A stretch of DNA of 64,000 bases. Source: Aquila chrysaetos chrysaetos (taxonomy: Eukaryota > Chordata > Aves > Accipitriformes > Accipitridae). The DNA lies in assembly GCF_900496995.4 (NCBI RefSeq), contig NC_044007.1:248001-312000 (forward strand), in the 5' to 3' direction. The notes under the pieces were generated by a model, which saw only the letters and a list, made by a program, of their open reading frames with translations, made no database searches and had not been told where the DNA came from. Positions within the stretch are counted from its first letter, which is position 1. Each line of letters opens with the position of its first letter. The translations under genes and the position numbers were made by a program. This document shows, piece by piece, positions 1-46,037 of this stretch.

Positions 1-996
1 TTGAATGTGGCATCTCATCACACATGCACTTGTGCGATGCTGGGCAGAGCCCAGCACCCCAGGAACAGCCTCGGACACCAACCAACCCAAGGCAGTACAC
101 AAGCTCCTTCTATATAATCTGCTTTCCTCATACTGCAAAAAGTCAGAAATATTTCTGCAACAAATAGAAAAGTGACTAATAAATGAGTGACGTTAAGGAG
201 GGAGGCACTGATGCTTGTGAAAAGCAGAAGGTGGTGAGAGTTATACAAGCAACTGCAGGGCCTTTCAGCTTCACTGTTAGTAACAGGCAATGGCTGTGAA
301 ATTCTGAAGGAAGGAATTTTTAAACATTTGGGTTTATTAATATTTCATTTGCCTCCATTGCAGTGTAGTCTATAATAGAGAAATCATACCACATTAACCT
401 ATGACTTAACACAAATTAATTTTTTTCTGGGCAAAAGTACTAACTCGTGTAATGCATCAGTTGTAGTAGCCCACCTGAAATCACAAAGGTAGCTAGGAAA
501 AAAATGGGGGTGACTACAGAAACTGTAAGATAGATGATGAAGTCAGCCATCAGGAAATAAAAGATGAGATTTAAATTTTAAGAGCAGCTCCAAGCGTTTG
601 TACCAAAATGTAGGAATGTCCCAGCTATGTTCCCCAGGAAATGGAAGGGCAGCACAACAAAGTGAAAACTGTGCTGTTTTGAAGATGGTTTCATTAATAG
701 GTCTGCCTAAATTTCAGCACAAGTGCAAGGTTATGTCAGAGACAAAGAACAAGAATTTCAGTTATGCATAACGCTCATGGGTTAGACATGATGTAGGAGA
801 AACAGTAACAATTCACCCCGAATAGAAAGCAAGCCAAAAAGGGTGCCTGCGAGGGAGCCAAAACTACGAGGAGTATTTGGATGTATCCAATTAGTATAGT
901 AGACTGGTGAGCAACTGATCACATCAGTACTTGTAGACATCCAAAAAGCCTAGGTTCTGGTCGCTTACAGTTCAAGAAAAAAAAAAAAGAGCTTAC

Positions 997-1552
997 TGTG
1001 CTGGTTTTGGCTGGGATAGAGTTAGTTTTCTTCACAGTAGCTAGTACGGGGCTATGTTTTGGATTTGTGCTGAGAACAGTGTTGATAACGCTGAGATGTT
1101 TTCCTCACTGCTGAGCAGTGCTTGCACAGAGTCAAGCGAGGAGGCTGGGGGGGCACAAGGAGTTGGGAGGGGACACAGCTGGGACAGCTGACCCCAACTG
1201 ACCCAAGGGATATTCCAGACCATATGATGTCACTCAGTATGTAAAGCTGGGGGAAGAAGGAAGGGGGGGACATTCAGAGCGATGGCATTTGTCTTCCCAA
1301 GTCACCATTACACATGATGGAGCCCTGCTTTCCTGGAGATGGCTGAACACCCGCCTGCTGATGGGAAGTGGGGAATGAATTCCTGGTTTTGCTTTGCTTG
1401 TGTGCACAGCTTTTGCTTTACCTATTAAACTGTCTTTATCTCAGCCCACGAAGTTTTCTTTCACCCTTCCGATTCTCTCCCCCATCCCACTGTGAGGGAG
1501 GTGAGCGAGCGGCTGTGTGGGGCTTAGTTGCCAGCTGGGGTTAAACCATGAC
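997..1552 (+). mobile_element. Solo LTR of an avian endogenous retrovirus (plus sense)
   Basis: It starts TGTGCTGGTTTTGGCTGGGA and ends in GGGGTTAAACCATGAC. It is flanked by the direct repeat GCTTAC at 991-996 and 1553-1558 (5 or 6 bp, depending on where the end is set). No internal retroviral genes follow, so this is a recombined single LTR. The 5-bp duplication of its relatives suggests an ERVL-like family, which is an inference. Confidence 0.75.
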
Positions 1553-2175
1553 GCTTACAAATTGTGTCCCTGTTCAGACTAGCTACTAGAACCACCTGAA
1601 TAACTCAAAACTTAAGATTTTATAAATTTGATTCATCTAGCCTACTAAAACAGTAATAATAGCAAGAAATCATATTCTAGGAAAGTACATGAATAAGGGT
1701 AAAAACAAAAAAAGACCCATCGAAGCTAAATGAAGATGTTAATACAAGAGCAGGTATGAAACTGGTTGCTAATGTTAGGTTTCCAACTTCAGCAAGTTGG
1801 AAAAATCTATCTGTAAATCTCAACATTTACAATCGTGAACTCTGCACATCTTCCCAGTGCTAACCTCATTTTGATACTATTCTCAAGGGCTCTGTAAGTG
1901 GGAAGAAAATGGTTTTACTAAAGAGTTCAAATCTTCAAGGTAGAACAAAAATTCTGTAATGCCTTTAAGCAATGCAAACCCTTTAACAGCAGCTACCCCA
2001 ACAGGATAGCGTTTATAAGCCCATAGTTACAGAAGCTCTGAAGGCACCTAACTCATCTTGCAAACCACTGGGAGATGCCACTGAACCTGACTGATTCTCA
2101 AGAAATCAGGGATTTGATGTGCTTTTCTCTGGAACCCTGTCTTCCCTAATTGGTAAAGAAGGAAACTGTACTTAC

Positions 2176-2256
2176 TTTCTGTTCAAGTTTCTCTTGCTCC
2201 ATCCAGCTGTCAGAGGTGCAGCAGTAAGCCAGCTCTGCCTCCCACATGCTGAACTG
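2176..2256 (-). other. Candidate exon, 27 codons, unidentified
   Basis: It ends at a strong donor GTAAGTAC and reads QFSMWEAELAYCC through to MEQEKLEQK with no stop, in phase 0. It could therefore follow the candidate at 3074-3227. The acceptor (CCTGACAG) has a poor pyrimidine tract, and an in-frame TGA lies just before it. Unrecognised. Confidence 0.2.
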
Positions 2257-3073
2257 CTGTCAGGTTTTTATCACCCCACCACAGGCAGGATCTGATGCTG
2301 AATCAGTGCTAACACATACACTGACTTGCAAACCAAACTGAGGATAAAGTTTATCAAAGATTACTGGAAAAGCCCCACCACAGCCTTGTTCCCATCTCTG
2401 CGTGGTGCTGTTTTAATTTGTGGGACTAGGTTTCTGAAACAACCAGTCTTCTGTGACCAGACTTCATTATACTTGAATGCTTAGCTGCTGCAGAGCAGAC
2501 ACTGTGTGTAAGAATACCATTCCTCTGCCCTGCAGTGCTTGAAAATTCAAGCCACTGTTTTCTGTTTTCACTGGAAAACTGAACCCTATTCACCATGCAG
2601 TTCCATTAAACGACAGGTTCATCGGGAAGCTTGGACCTAGAACGTGTCCTGAAAAATAGCCAAACAGCTCCTTCTGTTGCATGCTGCTGCCCTGGATCAG
2701 CTGGTTTTGCCAGTCCTCTCTTCCTTCGGCCTCAGAACCCCCCTAGAATGTTGCTCGATCTGTCACTCATGGAGGCACTGAGAACAGCTTCAGTGCAAAC
2801 TTCACTGAAACAGGCCCAAAGGAAAAAACTCTTTTCCAGAAGCCCCAAGTACTTCAGCTTCCTGGCCAGCTGAAGGAGGGTCAAAGACAGTGGGAGAAGC
2901 AGAGCTGTGTACAAAGGGCTCTGACCACAGCCACTCTTGGCTACTTCAGCAGAACTTGCATGGATTCTACGATGAGAAATTCACCAAGTCCAGTACTGCA
3001 TTGATGCCCCAGAACAAGTATTTAGCTAGTGGTGCATGAATTGACACAGCCTCTAATTTAGGAAAACCCTTAC

Positions 3074-3227
3074 CTCTAAGTTGTTGGCGTCTGAAGCATA
3101 TTTATTCCATGCTTGCCCTATTCTACGCTTTTGTGTAGGAACCTGCCCAGGCCACTGCCTCGGGCAGGATGGGCCCTTTGTCTCGAACAGTAGAGCTGTC
3201 ACTGCGTGCAAGTCCACTCGGTTTATT
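3074..3227 (-). other. Candidate exon of an unidentified gene (51 codons)
   Basis: The minus strand has a good acceptor (TTGCTTTCTACAG), then one leftover base, then 51 open codons starting INRVDLHAVTALLFETKG and ending NKYASDANNLE, at a consensus donor GTAAGG. The segment is richer in CpG than its surroundings, as are the PUF60 exons. I do not recognise the protein. A 51-codon open frame between good splice sites can occur by chance, so this is a candidate only. Confidence 0.3.
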
Positions 3228-5452
3228 CTGTAGAAAGCAAGGACTGGGCATTGAAAGAACAGATGAAAACCTCAGGTCATACAGTCCCATTTATGGAAAA
3301 CTAGCCACTTGCCAAGGCAGTTTTATAAGCAGTGGGGAAAAGACTGCTAAGGTGAAAGAAGCTGGGTCAAAGAGAATAGGAAGACCCACAGTTTCAAGGC
3401 TTAAGCTCTTCCACACCAGTCCCCAGGCATTACAGGTTAGATGCAAGAGGAAATAAGGGTATCCCCAGTGCAAAATGTACGTGCGAGAGAGATCTTTGCC
3501 AGCAGCAGCTGCACCAGGTCTTCGCAGGAAAGAAGTATCATCGCCGAGAGGTCTAATGTCAATGGAAACAGAAGGGATAAAGAAGCTCTGCTTCAGGATC
3601 TGTGAGTCAGAGATCCAGGCGTGGACTGTCAAGAAAGACTGACAGACTGCTTTGGTAGTAACTCTCCACAGACTTGCTAGTGAAAAGTCTGGTCATTAGC
3701 TCATACAAACCAAACCAAAAATCCTTGCCTGTAAATTCAGGTTATTTCAACTACCCTTGTGTTTAGCTAAAGGACTATTGTCTTAGAAGCATGAATACTA
3801 ACTAACTAGCCTTCTACAGTAAGTCCTCTTTTCCTGTTAGGCATGCTTTTTTAGAAGGATGGGGCACTCATGCCTGTGTTAGCCATATACAGTCCCATCA
3901 TTCTGGCTGTCTCTCTGAGAGCCCCATAAATAGCCATAACAATGAAGATCTACACAAGAGGCAGCACATACAGGAAAACGCTGACAAATCAGGATTTTAC
4001 CTTATTCATACTGAAAGTTGAACCATTTACCTGGAATGAAGACAGCATGGACAGATAGTCTGTCCAAGTACCAATCAGATACTGAAAAACCTTCTTATTT
4101 ATTTATTTTGCTTCAGACTGCTCCTTGCCAAATTATTTGGTCTCTTCCTGCTCATCTACTATGCAGGAATACACCAGCAATCCACAGGATTTACAGAATT
4201 TAAAATTGTACACAAGTCAACAGCAGGAACTAGACAGAGAACAGTGTTCCATGGGTTAAGGCCCTGCAATGTAAGGTCCTGGGCCAAAGAAAACACCAGT
4301 GTCATGCAGCTCTATAATTAGGTGTATATATGCAGGATTTAAGCTGGCGATTAGTTATCCCTTTTGCCCAAGCATTCAAATCTAAGGCAAGGGACTCAGG
4401 AAAAAGTGTTTCAAAGCTGGGGTAGGTAGGGTGGGGACAAACAGGAGCAACAGATACAGGAATGGACTGGAACCAGTTTAAGATGAATTCAGATAAAAGT
4501 CTCCTGGAACCATGAAATACCTGACTGAGCTTACTCAAGCACCCGTTTCCATTGGGGGTGAGACCTCAAGCCTTGTTTTTTAGGGAAGCAATCCTGTTAG
4601 AGGCAGGAGAGGTCTCTCAGCAGAGAGCATAGGTGCAGGAGCTCACAAGCTCTCTTTTCCCTCTTACTCTGAAATGCTCCAATTCAAAAACTTGAGAACC
4701 CATCCTGCACCGCTGCTACCAGGCTTTTGTGGTGCTGTATTTTTCTCACCTCCACTTAAGTTGTATCCTCTTTAGAACAGTGCACAGGGAAGGCCCACAG
4801 TCTTATGAGAGCTAAAGTTTCTGATCCATCTGCTGATAAGGAACCAGTGATGCAGAATCAAGACATGAAGGCCCATCTGGAGCAGCCTGTTGGCCTCTAC
4901 TTTCCACCAATGCTGTTTCCTTTAGGGATTAGAAAAGTTGAACCCTTTACTATCAGGCCCAGTCCATAAGCTCCAGCACTCAGGCAAAAAGGTTTCATCC
5001 TTACCCCAAATATTTCTGGGATGTTTTCATTAAAACCTAGAGCCTCCTCCAACAGTTGCCACCAGAGCTATTCCATAGTTTGTGCAGCTGCACCCAAACA
5101 GCTTGCTGCCATAAATAAGGCAACAAGGCATCCCAGCTGCTCAGTTCTGTTTCTGTTCAATCAGTTCTGGTACTAGGTAAGTTACACACACTCAGCTTCA
5201 AGATGTATAAGGACCTCTGTGACACACTAACAGCTACCAGTATGATTATCATTATCAGCATAACTCAACATACAGACTCGAGGAACTACAGGAAGACAAA
5301 TTCAGACAGGTTTAGACTTCCTTGAGTTTTTCAGGCAATTACTGCAGACCTGTGCCAGAATCTTAATGAGATCAGCACAATTCTCTGTCCTAACTTAGGG
5401 TTGCCAATCTAGGAAAGTCCATTGGTGGGGAGTTATGTGGCAAGGTTTCAGA

Positions 5453-5555
5453 GAATCATAGAATGGGTTGGATTGGAAGGGACCTTAAAGATCATCTAGT
5501 TCCAACCCCTCTGCATTGGCAGGGACACCTTCCACTAGACCAGGTTTCCAGATGT
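5453..5555 (-). mobile_element. CR1 LINE 3' tail (minus sense)
   Basis: It begins AATCATAGAATGGGTTGG and continues GGAAGGGACCTTAAAGATCA, the reverse of the CR1 3' end. About 100 bp remain. Confidence 0.85.
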
Positions 5556-6174
5556 TGAGGTTGCTTCTGCAAAAAGCCCACTCTGAATTGCCCACATTTT
5601 TCACATAATTCACTCTGAAGACTGATGCTGTCAGAGGATCAATTGAGAAAGCCCTAGGCAGATAAAACTAGCTGAAAACTGTTACTCTGCAATGTGGTGC
5701 ATTCTGCCGATAGGAAAAGTCTGAAGGTGAAGTAACTTGGACACCTTGTTACCTTGTCAGAAAACTGTTCAGACTACAACCATTTAAGAGAAAGAATATC
5801 AAGAAAGATTGAAGCCTGACTAACAGGCTAATGCAGAGGTACCCATTCTTTTGTCTGTACTCCTACCAGATCCACGCTGCACCTGAAGACATCTACAACT
5901 TTTTCCAGTTTGCTGAGAAAGCATGACATGAAATTTGAAAATCAGAATACAGGATTAAATGGGAGTTGGTGATTGCACAGACATCACGTAAGAGGGAACA
6001 GGGAAGGGTCCAATACAACCAGTGTTCTCAGGGACCAACAGTCTGCCAGTTTCTCCAAAGGGAGGCTGTCATGGTGCAACTTTGTGCTCCTCTGGTCACA
6101 TGTGTCATCCTTTTAGTCACCAATAGCTTCAGGCTTGTACAGTCACCTAGAAGGCTAACTATAGGGATGGTGAA

Positions 6175-6192
6175 CCCCCCCCCCCCCCCCCC
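6175..6192 (+). repeat. 18-base poly(C) run
   Basis: An uninterrupted C run (G run on minus) in the intergenic region. Such runs are error-prone in sequencing and could pair as a G-quadruplex on the minus strand. Confidence 0.9.
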
Positions 6193-6499
6193 GAACTTGC
6201 CCCAAGAGAGGAACACCACAACATCCAATACCACATAGCACACCCACTGATTATCCCCATAACCTTCTCACCCTCTTCTGAGTTACAGCTTTCGAAAAGT
6301 CAGAATCCCCCACTGCTGAATAAACCATTTTAAACACAAAACAAAGCAGACTATATCCACTTATGCCAAGCCTAACATGCTACTGACCTGCCATGCTAGC
6401 CTGTTAAATGCTTATTTCTATACGTGCTTCAAAATCCTCAATCATTAGATATGTGTACATTTGGCCTAAATCAGTTTTCTATTAAGATCTACTTAGATA

Positions 6500-6567
6500 T
6501 TTGGGGGTTGGACTAGATGACCTTTAAAGGTCCCTTCCAACCCAAACTATTCTATGATTCTGTGAAC
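6500..6567 (+). mobile_element. CR1 LINE 3' tail (plus sense)
   Basis: Reads GGTTGGACTAGATGACCTTT, then ends in CTATTCTATGATTCTGTGAA. This is the CR1 terminal octamer region; only about 70 bp are kept. Confidence 0.85.
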
Positions 6568-6710
6568 CCAGGGAAAAAAGCCCTTCCTCATTCAGGTTTT
6601 TTTTTTTCTTTTCTATTTAGGATTATAGTTTGTCAGCTATTCCTAATCAATTTGTGTTTAGCTCACGCTATAGCATTTTCATTACAATGTTGTAGAACAC
6701 CTGATCTTAG

Positions 6711-7850
6711 ATTCACAGAACAGTTTGGGTTGGAACGGACCTGAAAGATCATCTAGTTCCCCCCCAACCTTCCACTAGGCCAGGTTGCTCAAAGCCGCAT
6801 CCAACCTGGCCTTCAACACTTTCCAGTGATGGGGCATCCACAACCTCTCTGGGCAACCTGGGCCTGTGTATTACCACCTTCATCATAAAAATTTCTTCCT
6901 TATGTCCAATCTAAACCCACCCTCCTTCAGTTTAAAACTATTGCCCCTTGTTCTGTCACTACAGGCCTTGGTAAAAAGTCTGTCCCCATCTTTCTTATAA
7001 GCCCCCTATTAAGTATAGAAAGGCCACAATAAGGTCTCCCCGCAGCCTTCTCTTCTCCAGGCTGAACAACCCCAACTCTCTCAGCCTTTCCTCACAGCAG
7101 AGGTGTTCCAGCCCTCGGACCATTCCCGTGTCCCTCCTCTGGACCCGCTCCAACAGGTCCGTGTCCGTCTCGTGCTGGGGACCCCAGAGCTGGACGCAGT
7201 GCTCCAGGGGGGTCTCATCAGAGTGGAGCCGAGGGGCAGAATCCCCTCCCTCGACCTGCTGGCCACGCTGCTCTAGATGCAGCCCGGGATACGGTTGGCT
7301 TTCTGGGCCGTGAGTGCCCACTGCCAGCTCATGTCCAGCTTTTCATCCACTGGTACCAAGTCCTTCTCTGCAGGGCTGCTCTCAAACCATTCGTCCCACA
7401 GCCTGTGCTGATAGTAGGGATTGCCCCAACCCATCTGCAGGACATTGCACTTGGCCTTGTTGAACTTCATGAGGTTCACATGGGCCCACTCTTCAAGCCC
7501 GTCAAGGTCCCTCTGGATGGCATCCCTTCTAGTGTATCAACTGCACCACTCAGCTTGGTGCGATCTGCAAACTTGCTGAGGGTGCACTCAATCCTGCTAT
7601 GTCATTAATAAAAATATTTGTACAGTATCAGTCCCAGTATGAACCCCTGAGGGACACCACTCATTACTGAACTCCATTTTGACATGGGGCTGTTGACTGC
7701 AACTCTTTGGATGCGGCCATCCAGCCAATTCCTTAGCAATCTAATAGTTCATCCATTGAACCCCGTATCTCTCCGATTTAGTTACAAGGATGTCGTGGAG
7801 GACTGTGTCAAAGGCCACACAGAAGTCAAGATAGGTGACATTTTGTCAGA
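6711..7850 (-). mobile_element. CR1 LINE, about 1.1 kb 5'-truncated copy (minus sense)
   Basis: It runs from the reversed 3' tail (CACAGAACAGTTTGGGTTGG) through the 3' part of the reverse-transcriptase frame. It ends near the reverse of the 'acctggacttcagtaaggcc' block, at about 7830. The frame is broken by several stops. Confidence 0.85.
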
Positions 7851-9652
7851 CATTTGACTTGTCAAGACATTTATGACATCACTTTTTTAACATATCATCT
7901 TGTCAGCCAAGACCGACTGCACAAAAACTTGCTGGGTAACACTTAGGCTGTCATTCTTTAATCTATGCTCTCCCCTTGCATCAATTTTATCCACTTTGGT
8001 TTTCTAAACCATCAATACCACAAGGAAATTTACAGTGCAGTCTTCATACTCCTAAATCCAGCAAACAGAACAGGAGCAAACAGCAGAAAATGAAAGCTAG
8101 ACAGACCAACTAAGTCATGGGAGAGGTACTTTGGTTTTCTTCAGTAGGAATAATAAAACCCTGGAACAATTAAAAACAGTTAATTTTCTCCTGCATCACA
8201 AACAAAAGCAGCAAAGACGCTGTGCTGCACTGCGAAACAGGGGCCACTGTGAGCTACCAGTATGCTGTGGCTGTGAGAGGTCAGTGGGATCACAGGTGGC
8301 ATGGGATGATGCATTTCCAGCACAGATAAGAAAAGATTAGTGCCACTTATACAATATATTCAGCAGGTCTAATCAACTACTTTCAAGAAAAGGAAATTCA
8401 AGTTAACAAATGCAAAGAAGCCCTGCTAGGGCAGATGACCAGGGAAAGAGCAAGCTGATCCCAAAAGACTTCAGCTATCAAAACACAAGTTGAAAACAAC
8501 AAGCTTTCTATTAACTTGGAATGGGTGTAAAAACGGAAGAAGAAAGGTTATTTAAGCTAACAGTCAATATTAGTACAAAAAGAAGGAAACAGATTAATCA
8601 TAAATAAAGTTAAACTGTAAATACAAATTTCTAAGCTACAATAGAAGGGTTCTTTTGAGTGTTTGAAAAAAATACAAAAATTTAATTTTAAGAATATCTC
8701 CAAGCTTAGAAGCAACCCACAGCTGCAGGCTTAACTCAGAATTCCCTACTGAAGTTCCTTTGAGATCTTTCTTCCTTTATTTGAATTTCTAAACTAAAAT
8801 GATTATTTTCTTCAGATCTGTGCTGTGTACCAGTTATGCATAACAAGCAATACAGTAGCCCCTTACATACTTAAAATATTTAAAATAATTAACATGAGCT
8901 AATTCTGTTCCTACTCATTAGCTAGACAGAAAGATTACTAAAATAAATGCATTTAAGCTTTGTAAATATTACTAAAGCTTTGAGTCCTCAACAAAAAAAC
9001 CCCCAAACTTTCCTTTCCGGCAAAGGCATGTGTTCCGTATCACCGTCCACAGTACAAGGGCTAGATGTCTATTTCATAAATGCACTTTAGGTCCTACAGA
9101 TCAACGCTACTCACACTCTGAACCCAGCTGTGATACCTGCAGCCTGACTTGCTATTCATATTTTGGCACATTAAGGAAGGATCAGTAAGGGTAACTCTGA
9201 CCCATCAATAAAATTGTGAGGTCCAAACTATGGTATCAGGACAAACACGATGTGAACACTCTAAAAAGGCCCAGGTGGTTCAATTCTGGGCTCTGGCTCA
9301 CGTCTGGGCTCCTGAGTCCAAGCTCAACATGCAGATCCTCAGTAGGAAGGCTCCCTCCCAGCACCACCCAAGCTATCCTCCTTGTTAATACAGGAGCACT
9401 CAAGGGTGCTGCTGAAATACCTTATGAAGAGACTCCCTCCTCCATTCCAACCATTTATGGCCCATCTCTGAAGAAAACTGCTATTCCAGCCCCTAAAGGT
9501 GCAGTGGGATCTTGACCTGAGTGTTCCTGAAGTGACCACAGTGTAAGGCAGGAGCACAAGCAGCAACCCTTCTTCAGGCTCTGGCCCCACTCTTCTAGGC
9601 AGATGAGGCCAGACCCATGTCAGACTCAGCTGACGAGACGTCAGCCCCTTTA

Positions 9653-9694
9653 ACACACACACAGATGCACACTAGCTTTCTTTGCGCTTTTATC
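9653..9694 (-). terminator. Probable PUF60 polyadenylation site (GATAAA plus GU-rich element)
   Basis: GATAAA is at 9694-9689 on the minus strand. The GT-rich downstream element is at about 9673-9653. The spacing fits cleavage between them at about 9675-9685. Confidence 0.45.
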
Positions 9695-9806
9695 CAAACT
9701 ACAAGTACATCACAGAGATCTGTGCCCACCCTGGAGCGTTCTTTACACATGGCTAAAAAAACCCAGACAGGCAGAGGGGGCAGGGGCGAAGTCTTTCAAG
9801 TAGAGT
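9689..9806 (-). other. PUF60: PUF60 3' UTR (about 120-150 nt, inferred)
   Basis: After the stop codon the minus strand runs about 115 nt to GATAAA, a known variant of the poly(A) hexamer. A GT-rich stretch (GTGTGCATCTGTGTGTGTT) follows within 15-40 nt, as expected for a cleavage element. No AATAAA lies nearer than about 8770. The 3' end is inferred and not proven. Confidence 0.5.
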
Positions 9807-43883
<34,077 letters not shown>

Positions 43884-43915
43884 CTTGTCCACCCCGTCGG
43901 CTGTCGGCGCGGGAC

Positions 43916-44000
43916 TCTCGCGAGAGCTCGGTGGCGCGCGCGACACGGGAAACTCTCGCGAGCCCTCCGGCGGCGGCGGCGGAGAGAACGTCTCGCGAGA
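43916..44000. promoter_or_regulatory. Cluster of three TCTCGCGAGA-type elements
   Basis: Perfect palindromes TCTCGCGAGA occur at 43916-43925 and 43991-44000. A 9/10 match (TCTCGCGAGC) is at 43954-43963. They lie 33-117 bp upstream of the PUF60 start codon. This motif marks TATA-less, often bidirectional CpG-island promoters and is bound by BANP when unmethylated (established). The roughly 38-bp spacing between copies is regular. Confidence 0.8.
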
Positions 44001-44012
44001 ACGCCGTGGGGC

Positions 44013-44022
44013 GTCACGTGAC
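44013..44022. promoter_or_regulatory. Palindromic E-box GTCACGTGAC
   Basis: A perfect 10-bp palindrome centred on CACGTG, 130 bp upstream of the PUF60 start codon and close to the last TCTCGCGAGA copy. Such E-boxes are bound by USF, MYC/MAX or TFE/MITF factors. PUF60 is itself described as a MYC regulator, so a MYC/USF site here would be of interest. Confidence 0.55.
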
Positions 44023-44420
44023 GGAGGGTCGGGCGGTCTGGTTGGCGCTCGCCTCGCCGCGCCGGGATGGCGCCGGTCGGCGGGGCCCAGACGGGGGGGT
44101 CGGGGGCGGAGGACCTCGGCTCCCTATCTGCGAGTGCCCCGTGGGTCTGTCTGCCCCAGCCCCGGGGCGCGGCGTGAGCGCCGGGCGGGGTTCCGTGGCC
44201 GCGCCAGGGTCGTACAGGCCTGTACGGCGCGGTCGTCGCCTCCGGCTGCGGCAAAGAGCGAGGACTGGGGAGTTGGGGCCTGCAGCGCTGCTGCTGCCGC
44301 CGGCAGAAGCTTCTCGGGGGTTCCAGAAGCTGTTGCTGCTGCCAGCTGCAAGGCTGACCCATCCTGCGGGCAAAGGCCGTGCCGTGATGCGCTAGAAGCG
44401 CTCAAAACGGAGGGCCCTGA

Positions 44421-45379
44421 CTGTTACAGGGTGGTCCTTGGTCGTTAGGTGGGCATCCGGAGCTAAGAGCCCCGGTTACCTGTTGCGGAGATCTGTAGTT
44501 GCCGAATAGGCAATTTGAGAGCAGCTCCAGGGCCCGTCTGCTGAGAACTTAAGCGAAACATCGCCCTGGTGTCTTGACTGTCCCCACCCTGTCCCTTTTA
44601 CTCTTTATTTACTTTGCAAATGGGTCCAACCTCTTGCATCCAAATTTAAATGGAAGGGCAAGGTCAAACAGCCTGGCACAGGTGATCTCTGTCACAGGGG
44701 ATGGAAGTGCTGCTCTGAAATAGGGCCCCAAAAAAGACATCACTTCCCAAGGTGGCGGTTCTGCTTTAAAGGGAAAATGCCATTAGTAAGGGACAGAGAT
44801 ACGTGCTGTCACACCTTGCACTTAATTAGTTAAACTGGCATGAGAATGTTGTGGCCTCTTGGCCCTGCTACAGAAGAGATGCAAGACTAGGGAAAATCTA
44901 TGATAAGTTTACAGATTCTGAAAGCCTGTTTTATAACATATGTCAAAAGTTCAGGCCAATAAAGCTTATCAAAAGCAGTTAAAAGACAACATCTAGTTAC
45001 CGTTAGGATGACAAAGCCTTGCACTGCAAAAATTCTTTTCACCTAGGAGATAAAGGTATGATACCTGAATTGGAATGTGAAACAAGTGTGCCTTATTTTT
45101 AGCCTAAATTTAAGTGACAGCAGTTAACCACTGGAAAACATTATTATTGAGACATAGTGGATTCCTACATTATGCAATCTCTACTAAAAGGTGTGCATAC
45201 CACAACTATAATATACGGGCAGGAATTAAAATCCTAAGCAGCTGATCAGACTTGACTATCGGTGTCTGAGGACACATCCCCTTTCCTGTAGGACAGGACT
45301 CCAGAGAGTCATGTCTGACTTGCAAGTGTGAGGGCAGGATTTCCATTCTTGTGCTGGTGTCAGTTTTGCAAAGAAGGAT
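44421..45379. other. Unique sequence between the CpG island and the decayed CR1
   Basis: The transition from GC-rich island to AT-rich sequence. No exon, repeat or RNA gene was recognised. Confidence 0.6.
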
Positions 45380-46037
45380 AAGCATCCTGCTGGACATCAA
45401 GCTGACCGTTAGCCAGCAATATGCCCTTGCGGCAGAGAAGGTCAACATCTGGGAAAACCTTGCCATCTGCTTGAGGGGACTAATCCTTCCTCTGCTCAGC
45501 ACTGGCGAGGCCACATCTGGAGTGCTGGATCCAGTGCTGGGCTCCCCAGGATGAGACAGACATGGAGTTACTGGAGCGAGGCCAGGGAAGGGCTTCCAAG
45601 ATGCTGAAGGGATTGGAGCACCTGTTGTAGGAGAGGCTGAGACAGCTGGGGCTGTTCAGCCTGGAGAAGAGAAGTCTCAGGGGGCATCTCATCAGTGTGT
45701 ACAAATATCTGGTGAGAGGGTAAAGAAGATGGAGCCAGGCTCTCCTCAGTGGTGCCCAGTGACAAAAGGCAATGGGCACAAACTGAAAAATGGGAGATTC
45801 CATTTGAACGTAGGAAAACACTTTTTTTTTTTTTTTCTGTGAAGAGTCATTGAACATGGAAACAGGTTGTGCCCAGAGAGACCCCCATCTGTGGAGATAC
45901 TCAAACCTGACTGGACACGGTCAGCTTTAGCTGACCCTGCTTGAGCAGGGGTGTTGGACTAGAGGATTGCAGAGACTGGAAGGGACCTCTTGAAATCTCC
46001 AGTGGTCCTGTCCAACCTCAACTGTTCTGTGATTCTG
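45380..46037 (+). mobile_element. Decayed CR1 LINE fragment (plus sense)
   Basis: It runs from the GACCGTTAGCCAGCAATATG block through GGAGCACCTGTTG and GGAGAGGCTGAGACAGCTGG to the tail CAACTGTTCTGTGATTCTGA. It includes a 14-base T run near 45825. Frames are broken. It lies between the two genes. Confidence 0.8.

Larger units (their letters stand above)
1..9652. other. Intergenic region after PUF60
   Basis: AT-rich, with no CpG island. It contains a solo LTR (997-1552), CR1 pieces (5453-5555, 6500-6567, 6711-7850), an 18-base C run (6175-6192) and unidentified exon-like segments at about 2176-4081. SCRIB, which follows PUF60 in human, was not recognised. From 7850 to 9650 I see nothing. Confidence 0.7.

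Noticed and set aside
3169..3456. 95-codon plus-strand open frame starting MGPLSRTVELS
   Set aside because: Overlaps the better-supported minus-strand candidate exon and has no recognisable domain. Kept only as part of the exon-like cluster.
4501..4620. Apparent exon with pyrimidine tract and CAG/GTATTT on minus
   Set aside because: All three frames contain stops between the acceptor and the donor.
9339..9662. 107-codon minus frame just after PUF60
   Set aside because: It lies past the probable poly(A) site with no splice or homology support.
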